DNA from: Notospermus geniculatus
Lineage: Eukaryota; Nemertea; Pilidiophora; Heteronemertea; Lineidae
Assembly: GCA_002633025.1 (NCBI GenBank)
Contig: NMRB01001482.1
Location: 45,573-109,572, forward strand
DNA length: 64,000 bases
Direction of reading: 5' to 3'
Position 1 is the stretch's first letter, and each line of letters starts with the position of its first letter. This document shows, piece after piece, positions 53,673 to 63,710 of the stretch. A program made the position numbers and the translations under genes. The notes beneath the pieces are model-generated. The model saw only the letters and a program-made list of their open reading frames with translations. It was not told the origin of the DNA and did no database searches.

Positions 53673-54960
53673 ATGGCATTCGAGACTGTATTGACCGCTA
53701 CTGCAGAAAGGCACCGGAGGATAACCTTGCGTACCCCGGAGGGGTTAGGTAAGGAACGTGCGGTCTTCACTCCAGAGAAGTTGGACAAGTGGTTCAAAGA
53801 CCTAAGTGACTACTTCAGGGACGACAGGATACCAGAAGGACTTGACATTTTTCTAGAGCTGACTCGAGTGTTTAATGCTGACGAAAGTGGACAGGGACAG
53901 GGAAAATCCTTGCTGAGTTGGGAGCTAGGCATGTGTACACCGTTGTCAATTCTAATAAATCTCAGATATCTGTACTCAGGAGTGCAGGAAACCAGCTTGT
54001 TCCCCCTCTGATCATTCTTCCAGGAGGAAGGTTTCACTACAACCCACTTGATGGCGCCCCTGAGGGATCTTGTCTTGGCAGGTCAAAGTCTGGACGGATG
54101 GATGCAGAGATTTTCTTGCCCTTCCTTAAAAACGCCAAGATGAAGATCCCCGTTGTCTCTTATTTGTTGACGGGCACAGTTCTCACATTGTTGGAGCGGC
54201 AGGTTACCTTTAATTCTTGAACATTGGTGCTTTTAATTCCTGATAAATGATCACTTGGTTTATGTTGTTATATGTTTCTAAATTTACATTTGTCACATGA
54301 GTTGGTGCTTTGTGAACTTTTAATCCTTTTGGGTGAATTATTCAAATTGATCTCTTTCGTGTTTTTTGCATTCTTTACCCCTGTTGGAATACTTTTTCTA
54401 GTCAGATATCAGATGAAATAAAGATTTATAGATGAAGGAACCTTGTTGCCAGCTCTGTCGAAAAATTATACAGTCCTCTCAAAAATTGGAACCCGAATCC
54501 CAAACGCACATCAACCTTGCTACTGCCACCCTATGCCGTGAAAATGGCATCATACTCTATTGCCTTTCTCACCATTCCTCTCACCTCTTTCAGCTGCTTG
54601 ACGTCTCCTTCTACAAACCTATGAAGACTGCATGGCGTAATGCAGTTAAAACGTGGCAATTGGAACATCCTGGTGAGTGTGTAACCAAATTGTCATTCAG
54701 CTGGGTCTTCAGAATTGCTTGGGACGAGATGGCAGAAGGAGTTGTAGACCACCATATTGCCGCCTGTGGCTTCAGGAATGTGGACTTCTCCCTGTGAACC
54801 CCAATGCTGTCGACAAGTCCAAACTTGCTCCCAGCAAAGTGTGGAAGGAACCCATGGAGCAACAGCCAGAGCCAGAGGTGGTAGCTCTCCCACCAAGAGA
54901 TGATGAAAGCCACCCTCTCATGACCGAAGGGACTACTCAATCTGAGACCGAAGTCACCAC
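53673..54960 (+). pseudogene. pogo/Tigger-like transposase (DDE_1 type)
   Basis: TPEKLDKWFKDLSDYFRDDR precedes VFNADESG, which carries the first catalytic D. After a frameshift come QLVPPLIILPGGRFHYN and SGRMDAEIFLPFLKNA, then F-V-D-G-H-S-S-H-I (second D, 54168-54194). About 310 bases of unrelated or intronic sequence follow. Coding resumes with CRENGIILYCLSHHSSHLFQLLDVSFYKPM (third D). A proline-rich tail contains NPNAVDKSKLAPSKVW. All three acidic residues are visible, but frame breaks make it inactive as read. Confidence 0.75.
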
Positions 54961-55063
54961 ATAGTCCAAGTCGGAAGAGGAAGAGCCTCCCCAAAGCGTG
55001 CAGTTCGTTGTTGTTGAAGAACAGATAGTAGAAGCGGAGGGGATACACGAGGAGGATGTTGGT

Positions 55064-55162
55064 GCAGAAATGGTCACGTACGAGGAGGTGGAAAGTGCAG
55101 AAATGGTCACGTACGAGGAGGTGGAAGTTGCAGAAATGGTCACAAACGAGGAGGTGGAAGTT
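55064..55162 (+). repeat. Minisatellite, 33-bp unit x 3 (11-residue repeat)
   Basis: Three units start GCAGAAATGGTCAC(G/A)(T/A)ACGA at 55064, 55097 and 55130. In frame with the preceding acidic tail they encode AEMVTYEEVEV. The unit length being a multiple of three keeps the frame open. Confidence 0.85.
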
Positions 55163-55274
55163 GCAGCGGGGGTTGTTTGCTCTGCTCACGAACTGGGCGC
55201 TACCTGATCAAGGCGCTTAGAGTCTTGTTGGCACGTTAGAGATAACTATCCCCGGTGACGTCAACGAGGGGCAT

Positions 55275-55790
55275 GTGGCGGGATCGGCGACTTCAGGTTC
55301 GGACGGAGGCACGGTCTGCCCAGTTTGCCTTGGTCCTTACAGGAAACTCAAGCGACACCTCATGGGGCACATCTTCCGTGGTACGTGTAAGGGCACACGG
55401 CCTGTTTTAAGTGCAAATGTCAGTGTGTGGTACCCTCAAACCTGGTCACCCACCACGCGGAGTGCGGAACGACGACAGCGTCCACTTCATTTGGGCCAGA
55501 AACATCCAGATGTTGCTCCTGTTTCTGGTGCATGTTTTCCGACAGGGCAACTTGAACGGCTTGTTGAACTCCGTAGTGACAATACACCCTATTTCCCATC
55601 CCACTGCCTGGTCAACCGTTTTACAACTCGCCCTCAATCAGTGCCCAGGAGCGCGAGTGGATGCGTAGTTATGAATACTACTTCAGCCCGGACTACTGTG
55701 AGAACCAGGAGTTCAATCCCTCCCCGCCGAACCGTGTGTGGCAAATTTTCAAACAACATGAATATCCCAGTTTGATAATACTCCTCTTTG
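55275..55790 (+). pseudogene. C2H2-like finger and cysteine-poor tail, frameshifted
   Basis: VCPVCLGPYRKLKRHLMGH gives a CX2C...HX3H finger near the start. Later the coding moves through two other frames: VTIHPISHPTAWSTVL, then AQEREWMRSYEYYFSPDYCE and NPSPPNRVWQIFKQHEYPS, to a stop near 55800. Unknown gene, or a mobile-element protein. Confidence 0.35.
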
Positions 55791-56143
55791 CCATTTTAAA
55801 TCATATTTAAAAATATGTAAATGTACATGTGTAAATATGATGTCATTATACCACAGTTTGACTTTCGTCCAATTTCATGGAGGACAAAGTGAAACAACTA
55901 CATGTAAAGAAATCTTATCCGAGTACCGGTCACTCTCTGAAGGGCCGGTGACTTGTTTTAGATGATAACCAACAGGAAATGATGGAGGGCTGTGTGAATG
56001 ACATATAGGTATCCCGGTACGACATATTAGTTTCAGCGCTTGATGAGCTCCAAATGTACTAGATGTAAGGTTGCCACTGAAAGTACATTTCATCAGCGAG
56101 GATGTTGAGGACCAAGGCGGTCCCAGAAGATAATTCCTGTCAG

Positions 56144-56238
56144 TACATATATCTCAAAAGGCGAGGCCTACACGCTTGCAAAAGCAGAGGACACTGGCGT
56201 GCCATTCGAAAAGTACACCCTTTCCGGGGCTGTGGCAG
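56144..56238 (+). CDS. Candidate exon 1 of an unknown gene
   Basis: Preceded by CCTGTCAG and followed by GCAG|GTAAGA, the frame reads TYISKGEAYTLAKAEDTGVP and FEKYTLSGAVA. It ends in phase 1, which matches the start phase of the next exon at 56379. Family unknown. Confidence 0.45.
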
Positions 56239-56378
56239 GTAAGAAATACCCCATTGATATTTCTCGATAACATTTGACAATAACTTTGGTCGCTCGCACA
56301 TGCCCCAAAGGAGGAATTACTCAAGAACGCTGATTTTAATCACAGTACATGTGAAAATAAAACATTTTCTCTTTTCAG

Positions 56379-56515
56379 GATATTATTTGCTGCAGGGTCG
56401 CCCACAGCCTGCGATATTTTCGGCAGAAAAAATCGAGAAAATTAAAATGGGCATATTGACCAAAGAAGAAGAGTATTTTATGAAAGGACTAGGGTCAAAC
56501 TTTGGGTTGACTGAG
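56379..56515 (+). CDS. Candidate exon 2 of an unknown gene
   Basis: Bounded by CTCTTTTCAG and GAG|GTATGT. It reads YYLLQGRPQPAIFSAEKIEK and GILTKEEEYFMKGLGSNFGL. Phase and donor quality agree with exon 1 at 56144-56238. The next exon may be 58039 onwards, but two mobile elements lie between. Confidence 0.5.
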
Positions 56516-56612
56516 GTATGTGCACAAAACGGTCAGAGTTAGGTGTATGTATATTTGACTCTATACACATATGGTAACTTAATCATGGATAATTGCATTC
56601 CATGAGAAAAAC

Positions 56613-56920
56613 GAATCCAGGTAAAAAAGGCGCTGGTAAAAAAGGCACCGGTAAAAAAGGCCCATTAAAAAAGGCACCGGTAAATACGCAGTAAGTAAAG
56701 CATCATATTTACCCCACAGAACCTCCCTGAACAAGCCATTCATTTTCTGTGGTAGTGCCTTTTTAACCTACTCCCCCCCCCCCGCCTAATTTTTTGTGCC
56801 TTTTTTACCAGTGCCTTTTTTACCAGTGCCTTTTTACCAGTGCCTTATTTACCAGTTCCTTTTTACCAGTGCCTTATTTACCGGTGCCTTTTTTACCAGT
56901 GCCTTTTTTTACCGTATCCC
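56613..56920. mobile_element. 308-bp foldback of GGTAAAAAAGGCACC repeats, 9-bp TSD
   Basis: GAGAAAAAC flanks both ends (56604-56612 and 56921-56929). The left arm has four tandem units of a 15-16 base GGTAAAAAAGGCACC motif. The right arm has eight or nine in reverse. The centre has a nine-base C run. Confidence 0.6.
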
Positions 56921-57011
56921 GAGAAAAACTTTCCTCCAATCTGATTGAGCTACAGTCACGTGCGTCTGTAAAATTTTAATTGTGACAATTACATCAGTCA
57001 TCTAACTAGGA

Positions 57012-57478
57012 GGGAAGACGACCTTCTGTTACGGCAGCCACGTTTTAATACTGAAACTTTTGCTGCCTCCTATTTTATTCGTACTCCTAAGCTTTGGAAT
57101 TCCCTTCCTCTTAATATTCGTCAAGCTCGTTCTCGGGATCATTTTAACCGCCTAGTTAACATGTTTTATCATGATAAAATGAACACTATTGATGTTGATA
57201 ATATGTGTACTTTTATCACCTTTTGTAGACGTCACACCTGTCGTGCTTAACTTTTGTGGTTGTGACGTTTGGGTGACCACTTTGAAGGTCAGTTTGACCT
57301 GCGTGGTTCTCCCGTGTATACATTGTGCCATTTTTGTTTTAGATTTGGTTTGTATTGTTTTATGTTATATTTGGTTATATTGTTTTATGTTATCTTATCC
57401 TTCTTTATGTACATGATGTATACACGAATAAATTAAATTAAATTAAATTAAATTAAATTAAATTAAATTGAAGTTAGT
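57012..57478 (+). pseudogene. LINE C-terminal fragment with TTAAA satellite tail
   Basis: The frame reads EDDLLLRQPRFN, then SYFIRTPKLWNSLPLNIRQA and RDHFNRLVNMFY. The W-N-S-L-P motif is characteristic of the end of non-LTR RT proteins. It is 5' truncated at about 57010 and ends in (AATTA)n repeats at 57427-57472, the usual microsatellite-like LINE tail. Confidence 0.75.
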
Positions 57479-58038
57479 GCGTATGCTCAGGTTTTATGGC
57501 GGGAACAAAGTGCACTGTTGGGCGTTGGGAAAAGTCTGAAGTAATTTGAAAAAAAGGTCGTATTCGTCAACTTAAATTTCCACGGTGCCACCAGGCCCGA
57601 TGCTTATCCATATAAAGAAAAGTAGGCCTGATAAGAATTGTATAAATTTCTTCTTTTTACAGGGCTGCCCAGCTTTGAATGCCTGTTTGAGCTAAGCTAG
57701 TATGGTGCGTCCAAAGGTCTGCTGGGGTGCAGCCCAGCATGAGAAAAATCAAGTCTCTGAGGGTTGATCACTTTACCCAAAGACCAAGCTAGATGCTGAG
57801 TCTCGTTGTGTGGACTGGTAGCCCACCATGGCTGCAATGACAAGTGGAAGTTCAAGAACTTTGCAAGGGACGCCCCAAATTTCTGTGTTACTGTTGGATG
57901 TGTTTGACATTTCAAAATGAGGCAGTCCCACCACCTCGGCCCCCTAAAAAGGTGCGAACTAGTGACGAAGAAGAAGACTTGCCGCCCTAGGGCCTGTCGC
58001 AAACTGAAGGATCATCCATATATCCATATTTTTGACAG

Positions 58039-59405
58039 GGGTTGATGATAGTTTCTGCTCTGACATTTTGGAACAATTGAACAATCTTGGCGTAGAAAAG
58101 CATGCGATGCTTGGTTTTTACCAGTGTGAAAGGGATTCAGTGTGGCAGTCCACTATAGGATGGACTCGTGGTGCAAAGACATTTGACTCCCTAACATCTT
58201 TATGTCCAGCATCATACCTAGAGAGTATGAATTCAACTCTTACATATTTTTGGCATGGTTTAGGCACAGTTCTCCCCCCTCAGATAGGTAATCAATCAGC
58301 AAAAAAATCGATTCCCAATAACGATCTGATATATACAAGCTCTGCAAAGTTTCAGAAGCATGTGCTGCTCTCACCACACCCACTGCAGTTTTGCCATTTC
58401 ATTTCAAAGATGTTGTCCTCATATGCAACCTGACCAGGAGCCGTTTCGCTGTTGATGTGCTGGCTTCATCATCTCTGTGCGGAGCCTATCCCTCCATTAG
58501 GTCACTTTGTGATGATTCAAGTCAGTCCACGCCGATGCCTGAGGGGAACATCCTTGTTGCATTTGACAACAATCAGGTCTTGAAGAAAACCTGGAAGATT
58601 TCCCTCAAGTCGAAGTTCACCAGCCACATTATTACGATGGTATTGGCGTTTGAAATTGACGCGGATGGTGAACTTCAATCTCTCGAAGATCTAAAGACAG
58701 AATCTTGGTTTTCCTCAGGTAAGTTAAATTTGTCACCGGAAAGTGTAGAGAGTAGAATCAGAAACATTGATGCCCCAGGTTCAGGGGCACGAAAGCATTG
58801 GTGGGTGAAGTTCATGTACCGAACTCTTGTCAAATATTTAGATGCAGTACAAGCAGAACAATGTTTCTCAGCAGAGGGCAGCAGCTGTTCGGACCCTGTA
58901 GACAAGAAGGTCGACTAAAGAAAAAGGTGCATTCAAAACACGTTCCAAGTGTGGGCTTGATGATCTTCCTCCCCGCGCAAGAAAGGAAAGAGCCACTTAC
59001 TGCAAAGAAAGCCACGAAGACGCCCACGAGGGAAACATACTCTGGAAGAAAGGCGCGGGAGGTACGGGCGCTGGTGGAGGAAGATCCTCAAGGGTATACT
59101 ATTACCTATGAAAACGTAGGTCAACCTGATGACAACATTGGTGGATATTACAACGAAATAGGTATTTCAGATCAGCATGCCGGAACCCCTCCAACCAAAA
59201 CAACAGTCCTAGAGCCAATCTATCTGAACCCTGTATCATATGAAGCTCTAGCTTCAATACTGTGCACTATCGGGGAAAAAGCCGAAGTGCCCCAGTATGT
59301 CAGTGACGGCAAACGTGAATGGGTTGCAATTCTGTGTGATGGAGCACCACTTGTGATTGACATGCGAATCATGAAAACATATTTCCGCTGTAAACTATTA
59401 ACTTA
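58039..59405 (+). pseudogene. Unfamiliar large gene in shifted frames (DUF6589-like?)
   Basis: It starts after a TTTTTGACAG acceptor. Segments: DILEQLNNLGVEKHAMLGFY (58045-58300), then in another frame NLTRSRFAVDVLASSSLCGA with GNILVAFDNNQVLKKTWKIS and SRIRNIDAPGSGARKHWWVK (58400-58918), and finally ITYENVGQPDDNIGGYYNEI, LEPIYLNPVSYEALASILCT and REWVAILCDGAPLVIDMRIM (58930-59405). FDNNQ and CDGxP-type motifs recur in large uncharacterised invertebrate proteins that I associate with DUF6589. That link is uncertain. Two or three frame changes suggest decay or poor base calls. It may be one gene with the exons at 56144 and 56379. Confidence 0.4.
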
Positions 59406-59656
59406 GACCTCAGAAAGTTCGAGGATAACGTCACCAAACTCGATATGTGGGGACGGAAGTGGAACCTGGGGTTCAAGGGAATACCAGGACCACTGAAGGA
59501 GGATGCCAGCAAGAATGAGAGTGTTGCAGGAGCCTTCATGACGGAAAAGCTGAGCATCCCCAGCCAAACAGTTGAAAAGTTCGTTAACTTATTTTCGGGA
59601 TTTAGGAAAGGAAATGAGACAGTCAACCCTGGCTGCAGGCCTTGGCCCTTTCCCTA
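59405..59656 (+). pseudogene. L1-type ORF1 RNA-binding fragment
   Basis: LRKFEDNVTKLDMWGRKWNL, GFKGIPGPLKEDASKNESVA and FMTEKLSIPSQTVEKF follow the layout of the RRM-like domain in L1 ORF1 proteins (coiled coil, L-D-x-x-x-R, G-I-P, E-L-x-I). A separate coiled-coil frame at 60330-60390 (IIDDLKAQIGRLEERCEQ) may belong to the same element. No ORF2 is found here. Confidence 0.45.
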
Positions 59657-60433
59657 ATCTTAGATGTGGGTCTGGCAGCAGCTGTAGCACTAGGCCTATA
59701 GCCCTAGGAGAGTGCAGTAGCCCACCTTGAAGTCTAAATTGGCTGATTATTTTTTACAAGCCGGTGCCTGTTGGCTAGTCCCTGGGCCAGACCGCCAAGC
59801 TCTGTGTTTGTAGTGTGCTTTTTCAGCATTTTTTAACACGGTTTGTACCAAATGAAAGTCTGTCTTCTTGGCCATATTTCTACATCAAAATTTTGGAAAT
59901 TTGGAAATATCATAATTATGTAATACATGTAGTTCATTAGAAAAAGCCCTAAAAATCAACATTTTCATTATGGAATTTTTTTGTGACTTTTGTTCCAGTT
60001 GTGATAGAATGGAACTTTCTAAGAATTTTGGGCTTTGTTTCATCAAAATATCTCGAGTGGTTGCTGAGTTATTTGAGATTATCGAAATTTTGAGAAAGTA
60101 GCAAAAAACATGCCGTTGCTTCTGTCAAATGCGGCTTTCAGTGGAATTTTTCGGGGATTGATACCATTAGTTAGCCAGGAAAATTTGCTACTATATATGT
60201 CGGGACCAACTTTCTCCACCCCATTGGTTTGGAGATATTCAGGATAAACTGCTGTCCATTTATTTATTGTTTAATGCCGAATTCCCACAATTGCAGGTGT
60301 AGCAATGTTCCAGCTGTGCCCTCACAGACACCATCATTGATGATTTGAAAGCACAGATAGGCAGGCTGGAGGAAAGATGTGAACAAAGTACATGTATGTC
60401 CTCGGTGTGTTGTGAATGAATTTGCAGATAATG
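59657..60433. other. Non-coding stretch
   Basis: AT-rich with several TTTTGGAAATTTGG-like words. No element or exon can be bounded, apart from the short coiled-coil frame near 60330. Confidence 0.4.
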
Positions 60434-60500
60434 AGGTCATATGGATAAAGGTTAGTTAATACTTTTACTTGAATTTTGCAAATGCAATAGCCAATGATGT
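60434..60500. mobile_element. Single arm of the 1883-1998 MITE family
   Basis: GGTCATATGGATAAAGGTTA and ACTTTTACTTGAATTTTGC match the left arm at 1883-1940 in order and spacing. The right arm is missing. Confidence 0.6.
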
Positions 60501-60566
60501 ATGGATTCGAGGTAAAAGATTATGAACATTTTATTTTATTATATGAACCTTTCTGTTGTTTTTTAG

Positions 60567-60876
60567 GGCAACAAATACAAGCAAGAGACTATACGAATGT
60601 TTGTATTGCAAACAAAAATACTTGACAAAGTTTAGTAGGAATCGGCACATGAGAGAGTTTTGTTCGAGGCGTGCGCAATTCCACTGTCGGATCGACACCT
60701 GCGGTAAGATGTTCTCAAGAGAAGTTCGACTGAAGCGACATCAAGAGGTAGAACACTCTCAATTTTCCAAGGAAGCACGAATCAGAATCAGAGAAATTGG
60801 TCAGAAGAAATTATATGCAGAAAACAAACATGCGGAGGAACAGTTATCTTCCATTTTCCCGCATTTTCACTTTTGA
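60567..60876 (+). CDS. Exon with two C2H2/C2HC zinc fingers
   Basis: Follows TTTTTTAG. YECLYCKQKYLTKFSRNRHM with a later C gives a CX2C...HX4C finger. FHCRIDTCGKMFSREVRLKR followed by HQEVEH gives CX4C...HX4H. A charged helical tail ends at a stop at 60874-60876. It could be the N-terminal nucleic-acid-binding part of the adjacent Helitron-like gene or a host gene exon. Confidence 0.55.
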
Positions 60877-60949
60877 CTCGGTCCTGAATTCCGATTGAAA
60901 CCGCAATTCAGCAGTTGTGGCTTGTAACTGAGGATTAGAAGCTATCGTA

Positions 60950-61795
60950 CGCCATACTCAAAAATTATCCCCAGACAACCAAGAAAGTGTCTTGAAGTTT
61001 GACGTGTTCGCTGCTGAAATGCAACGATGTGGTCACCAGAAACAAAGACAGACTTTGCTACCCTAAAAACTGAAGGCATTGTCAGCAAGCTTCCACATTG
61101 CAGCAGCATGACTGCTTTAAAGCAAACGAACGCTGCAAGAAACGCCATGCTAAAGACGATACCCTCATATGTCCCGCGTCATCCTGTCAGTTTCGTGTAC
61201 TGTTTCCACGAGTATTCCCATCTGTATGATGATGACACTTACATGCGGTTAGCATATTTTGACCTGGCCTGCCCCTGCGGCTATCATTGGAACACAAGTC
61301 CACAGTTTTCAGCGGAAATGTGGCAGTACCCTGCCCAGCAAGACGAACATTTCGTGCCTACCAAAATTGTTCGTTGCAATGAGGTCATCCACAAATGTGT
61401 AAGTGTGCGACCACAAGTTCCAGGTGTCGTATTTGGCTAAATATGCTGCAGGAACTGAAGAAAAGCGCCAAATAAGTTTGCACAAAACAGCTGCACGAGA
61501 TGAAGTGAAACTGACAGCCCATGACACCATCCATGTCAAAAATTCTGGCCAACGAGCCCACCCTCTGAACCAGCAACATCACACACTGGCTCGAGAATTA
61601 CCCTTGGCAGAAATGCTGTGGTACATTTTGAACTTCCCATATGTTGCAGTACCTACTTGTGACTACACACACGCGTCCACCAAAGCGCCTGAATACCGAT
61701 CTGCTGTTGTAAAGCATAGCCACCGGCATCAGCCAGAACATCCACTTTTGGAGGATGGAGCGGTGGGGTTCCAGCAGTTGTGGCTGCTCGCTTGA
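60950..61795 (+). pseudogene. Helitron/Helentron-like Rep-region fragment
   Basis: The first frame has VSFVYCFHEYSHLYDDDTYM, LACPCGYHWNTSPQFSAEMW and EHFVPTKIVRCNEVIHKC. After a frameshift near 61400 comes FQVSYLAKYAAGTEEKRQIS. Further on, ARELPLAEMLWYILNFPYVA and DYTHASTKAPEYRSAVVKHS. The Y-L-A-K-Y motif fits the Rep motif 3 (YxxKY) used for nicking. The LPLAE...W...L.FP block is the usual neighbour between Rep and helicase. The helicase is absent. The assignment is by pattern recall. Confidence 0.45.
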
Positions 61796-61885
61796 ATTAT
61801 CCCCCGTCGCGCCAGTTTTCACCTAACCAGCAAACAGCCATTGCATCTTATCAAGAAGGCAAATTCTTCTTGGTGTAAACAATTT

Positions 61886-62017
61886 GGATGAAGAGCAATC
61901 TGAAGAGTTACACAAATCAGCGAGTTTTCTCCAAAGGTGATCTTGATTTAGGTAGGACTGATGTTCTTAGGCATACAATTGACATCGGAGATACCCCGCC
62001 ATTTCGGGAACCGGTGT
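61886..62017 (+). pseudogene. Gypsy reverse transcriptase N-terminal scrap
   Basis: LDEEQSEELHK, then in a shifted frame FSKGDLDLGRTDVLRHTIDI and GDTPPFREP. This is the entry region of a Gypsy RT, with the GDLDLGRTD signature. It is about 130 bases long and ends in unrelated DNA. Confidence 0.7.
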
Positions 62018-62639
62018 GACAGGCGATATAGTCCGCCAGTGGCCATGGTCCGGAGGACCATGGCCTCTAGGGACAACACGTATCAACAATTCAATTTCGA
62101 TACCGACATCCATCCACCAACACCGCACAGAGAGATACCGGTACATTGCACTACTACCATCAACCCAAGAACTCCTCCTGACAGATGAACAAGTTAACCA
62201 AGATTTTCACCTGGCAACATCAATGAAGAACTTCGCGGCACGATTGGTTAAAAGAACGGTCCCAGATCCACAGAAGAGGAAGAAGATGAATTCCTAGGGT
62301 GTCCTGGGGAAGCAACCGGTTCCACAAGAAATTATCGCATTTGTAAAGGAGAGAGTCTGGACGAAGTATGGCATCCTGGACTCAAGCAGACAGAAAGAGC
62401 TCCCAGAAATCATCAAAGCAATCGATACAATGTGCTGCAAGTCGTGAGAACCCTTACCCTGCAGATCATCCTTTGCACCGGTATACCCGGTACAAACCTA
62501 CAAAGAGTCCTTCTTAGGACTAAAACCTTTGAACAAGAGACCAACCTGTACAGAATGCGCTTGCTTCTTTTATATATTTTTTGCTTCCCATACATACATG
62601 TACGTGTAGGCCTATTTCCTAATCTGTTTCCTGCCTGTT
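62018..62639. other. No gene recognised
   Basis: Short charged frames occur (for example 62016-62297) without domain features or splice signals. Confidence 0.35.
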
Positions 62640-62715
62640 ACATAAAGTGACTTTAAGCTACCATTATACGTTTTCCTTTTGATTAAAGGTACCATCAGTT
62701 TAAAGCCACTTTATG
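62640..62715. repeat. Small hairpin repeat
   Basis: ACATAAAGTGACTTTAAGCT pairs with AGTTTAAAGCCACTTTATG around a short centre. A short MITE or hairpin. No target duplication. Confidence 0.5.
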
Positions 62716-62799
62716 AAACAGGCCCCAGACTATATGTATGGAAACGACATACATGTATTACCGGTAAGTTCTTTGTCATGTCTCATCTTACATGTCATT

Positions 62800-63060
62800 A
62801 GCTCACCTCTGGTGAGCTCTTACGATGGTGCAACGTCCGTCGTTGGCCGTTAGCAGGGCACGTTTTGTAACCGCTGGCACTGAAGTTATTGATCTGAAAC
62901 TTGGTACATATATACCCCTAGGTCATATGACCTATGACACCAAGTTTCGGTCCGATTCGATTCTTGACTTGGCCACTAGGTGGCTAGGGTCTCAGTTCTC
63001 AGTAGGCCTATGTGTAGTTGACTGTCTCTCCTGCTGAGAGTTCAACATTCACTTCAGATT
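62800..63060 (+). repeat. Dispersed repeat starting with AGCTCACC/GGTGAGCT palindrome
   Basis: A 19-base palindrome (62800-62818) is followed by GTGCAACGTCCGTCGTTGGC. This start, with a following GTCCGTCG phrase, is common in repeats of marine invertebrates; that is recall. It has no coding, and the right border is unclear. Confidence 0.4.
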
Positions 63061-63099
63061 CTGTTTGTATACATCTCACCTTCATCATGTATCACCTTT

Positions 63100-63553
63100 A
63101 GGCCACGAGAATGAAAGTTCCTGTTTTGCGTCCGAGCAAAAATGAAAAGTGATGAGGCTTTTTTTCATTATTCATTATTCATTATTTGATTTCTACAAGC
63201 AACAAGAGCTTTCCAAATCATCAAAACATTTTAGATCATGACACTTTTCATTTCATTTACTAGTATCTTGAGTAGTAGGCCCTAAATGAATGAAAGCATG
63301 ACAAGGTCTTCGTAGCCAGCTGGCTGGTGACAGCCGACACTACTGAAGGCGAGGCGCAAGATGTGTTTACTATGCAGATTTGACGATATGGGTGCTTGGG
63401 AATAGAGCATTTGTTGTGTTTTGTGCGATTTTTGGGGGATTTTTTTGGGGAATAATGAAATTTGAAATAATGAACTTTTTGGGGGGAGAGGCGCAGCGCT
63501 GTCGGGACATGCGGGCGGTGGACGCAAAACAGGAACTTTCATTCTCATGGCCT
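63100..63553. mobile_element. 454-bp element with 34-bp inverted ends
   Basis: AGGCCACGAGAATGAAAGTT and fourteen further bases are repeated inverted at 63520-63553 with one mismatch. The flanks TATCAC and TATCAT are suggestive, but no certain target duplication is seen. The interior has AT-rich ATTCATTATTCATT repeats and no gene. Confidence 0.65.
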
Positions 63554-63710
63554 TATCATCAGTTTATGGATAGCTATAGACCTAACATGCCTAAGTTATA
63601 TAGCTAGGCCTAGGCCTAAAACATACAAAAGATGAACTCTGACAAGTGAGCTGATAAGAAGATGAGATAAAACCCGAAAAACCCAACATCCCACGATTTC
63701 AGTTTAGCCA

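Noticed and set aside
54611-55189. Minus-strand frame of 192 residues with repeated DHFC phrases
   Set aside because: It is the complement of the pogo tail and the 33-base minisatellite, which make better sense on the plus strand.
61980-62297. Continuation of the Gypsy RT beyond 62017
   Set aside because: After FREP the translation loses all RT similarity in every frame.
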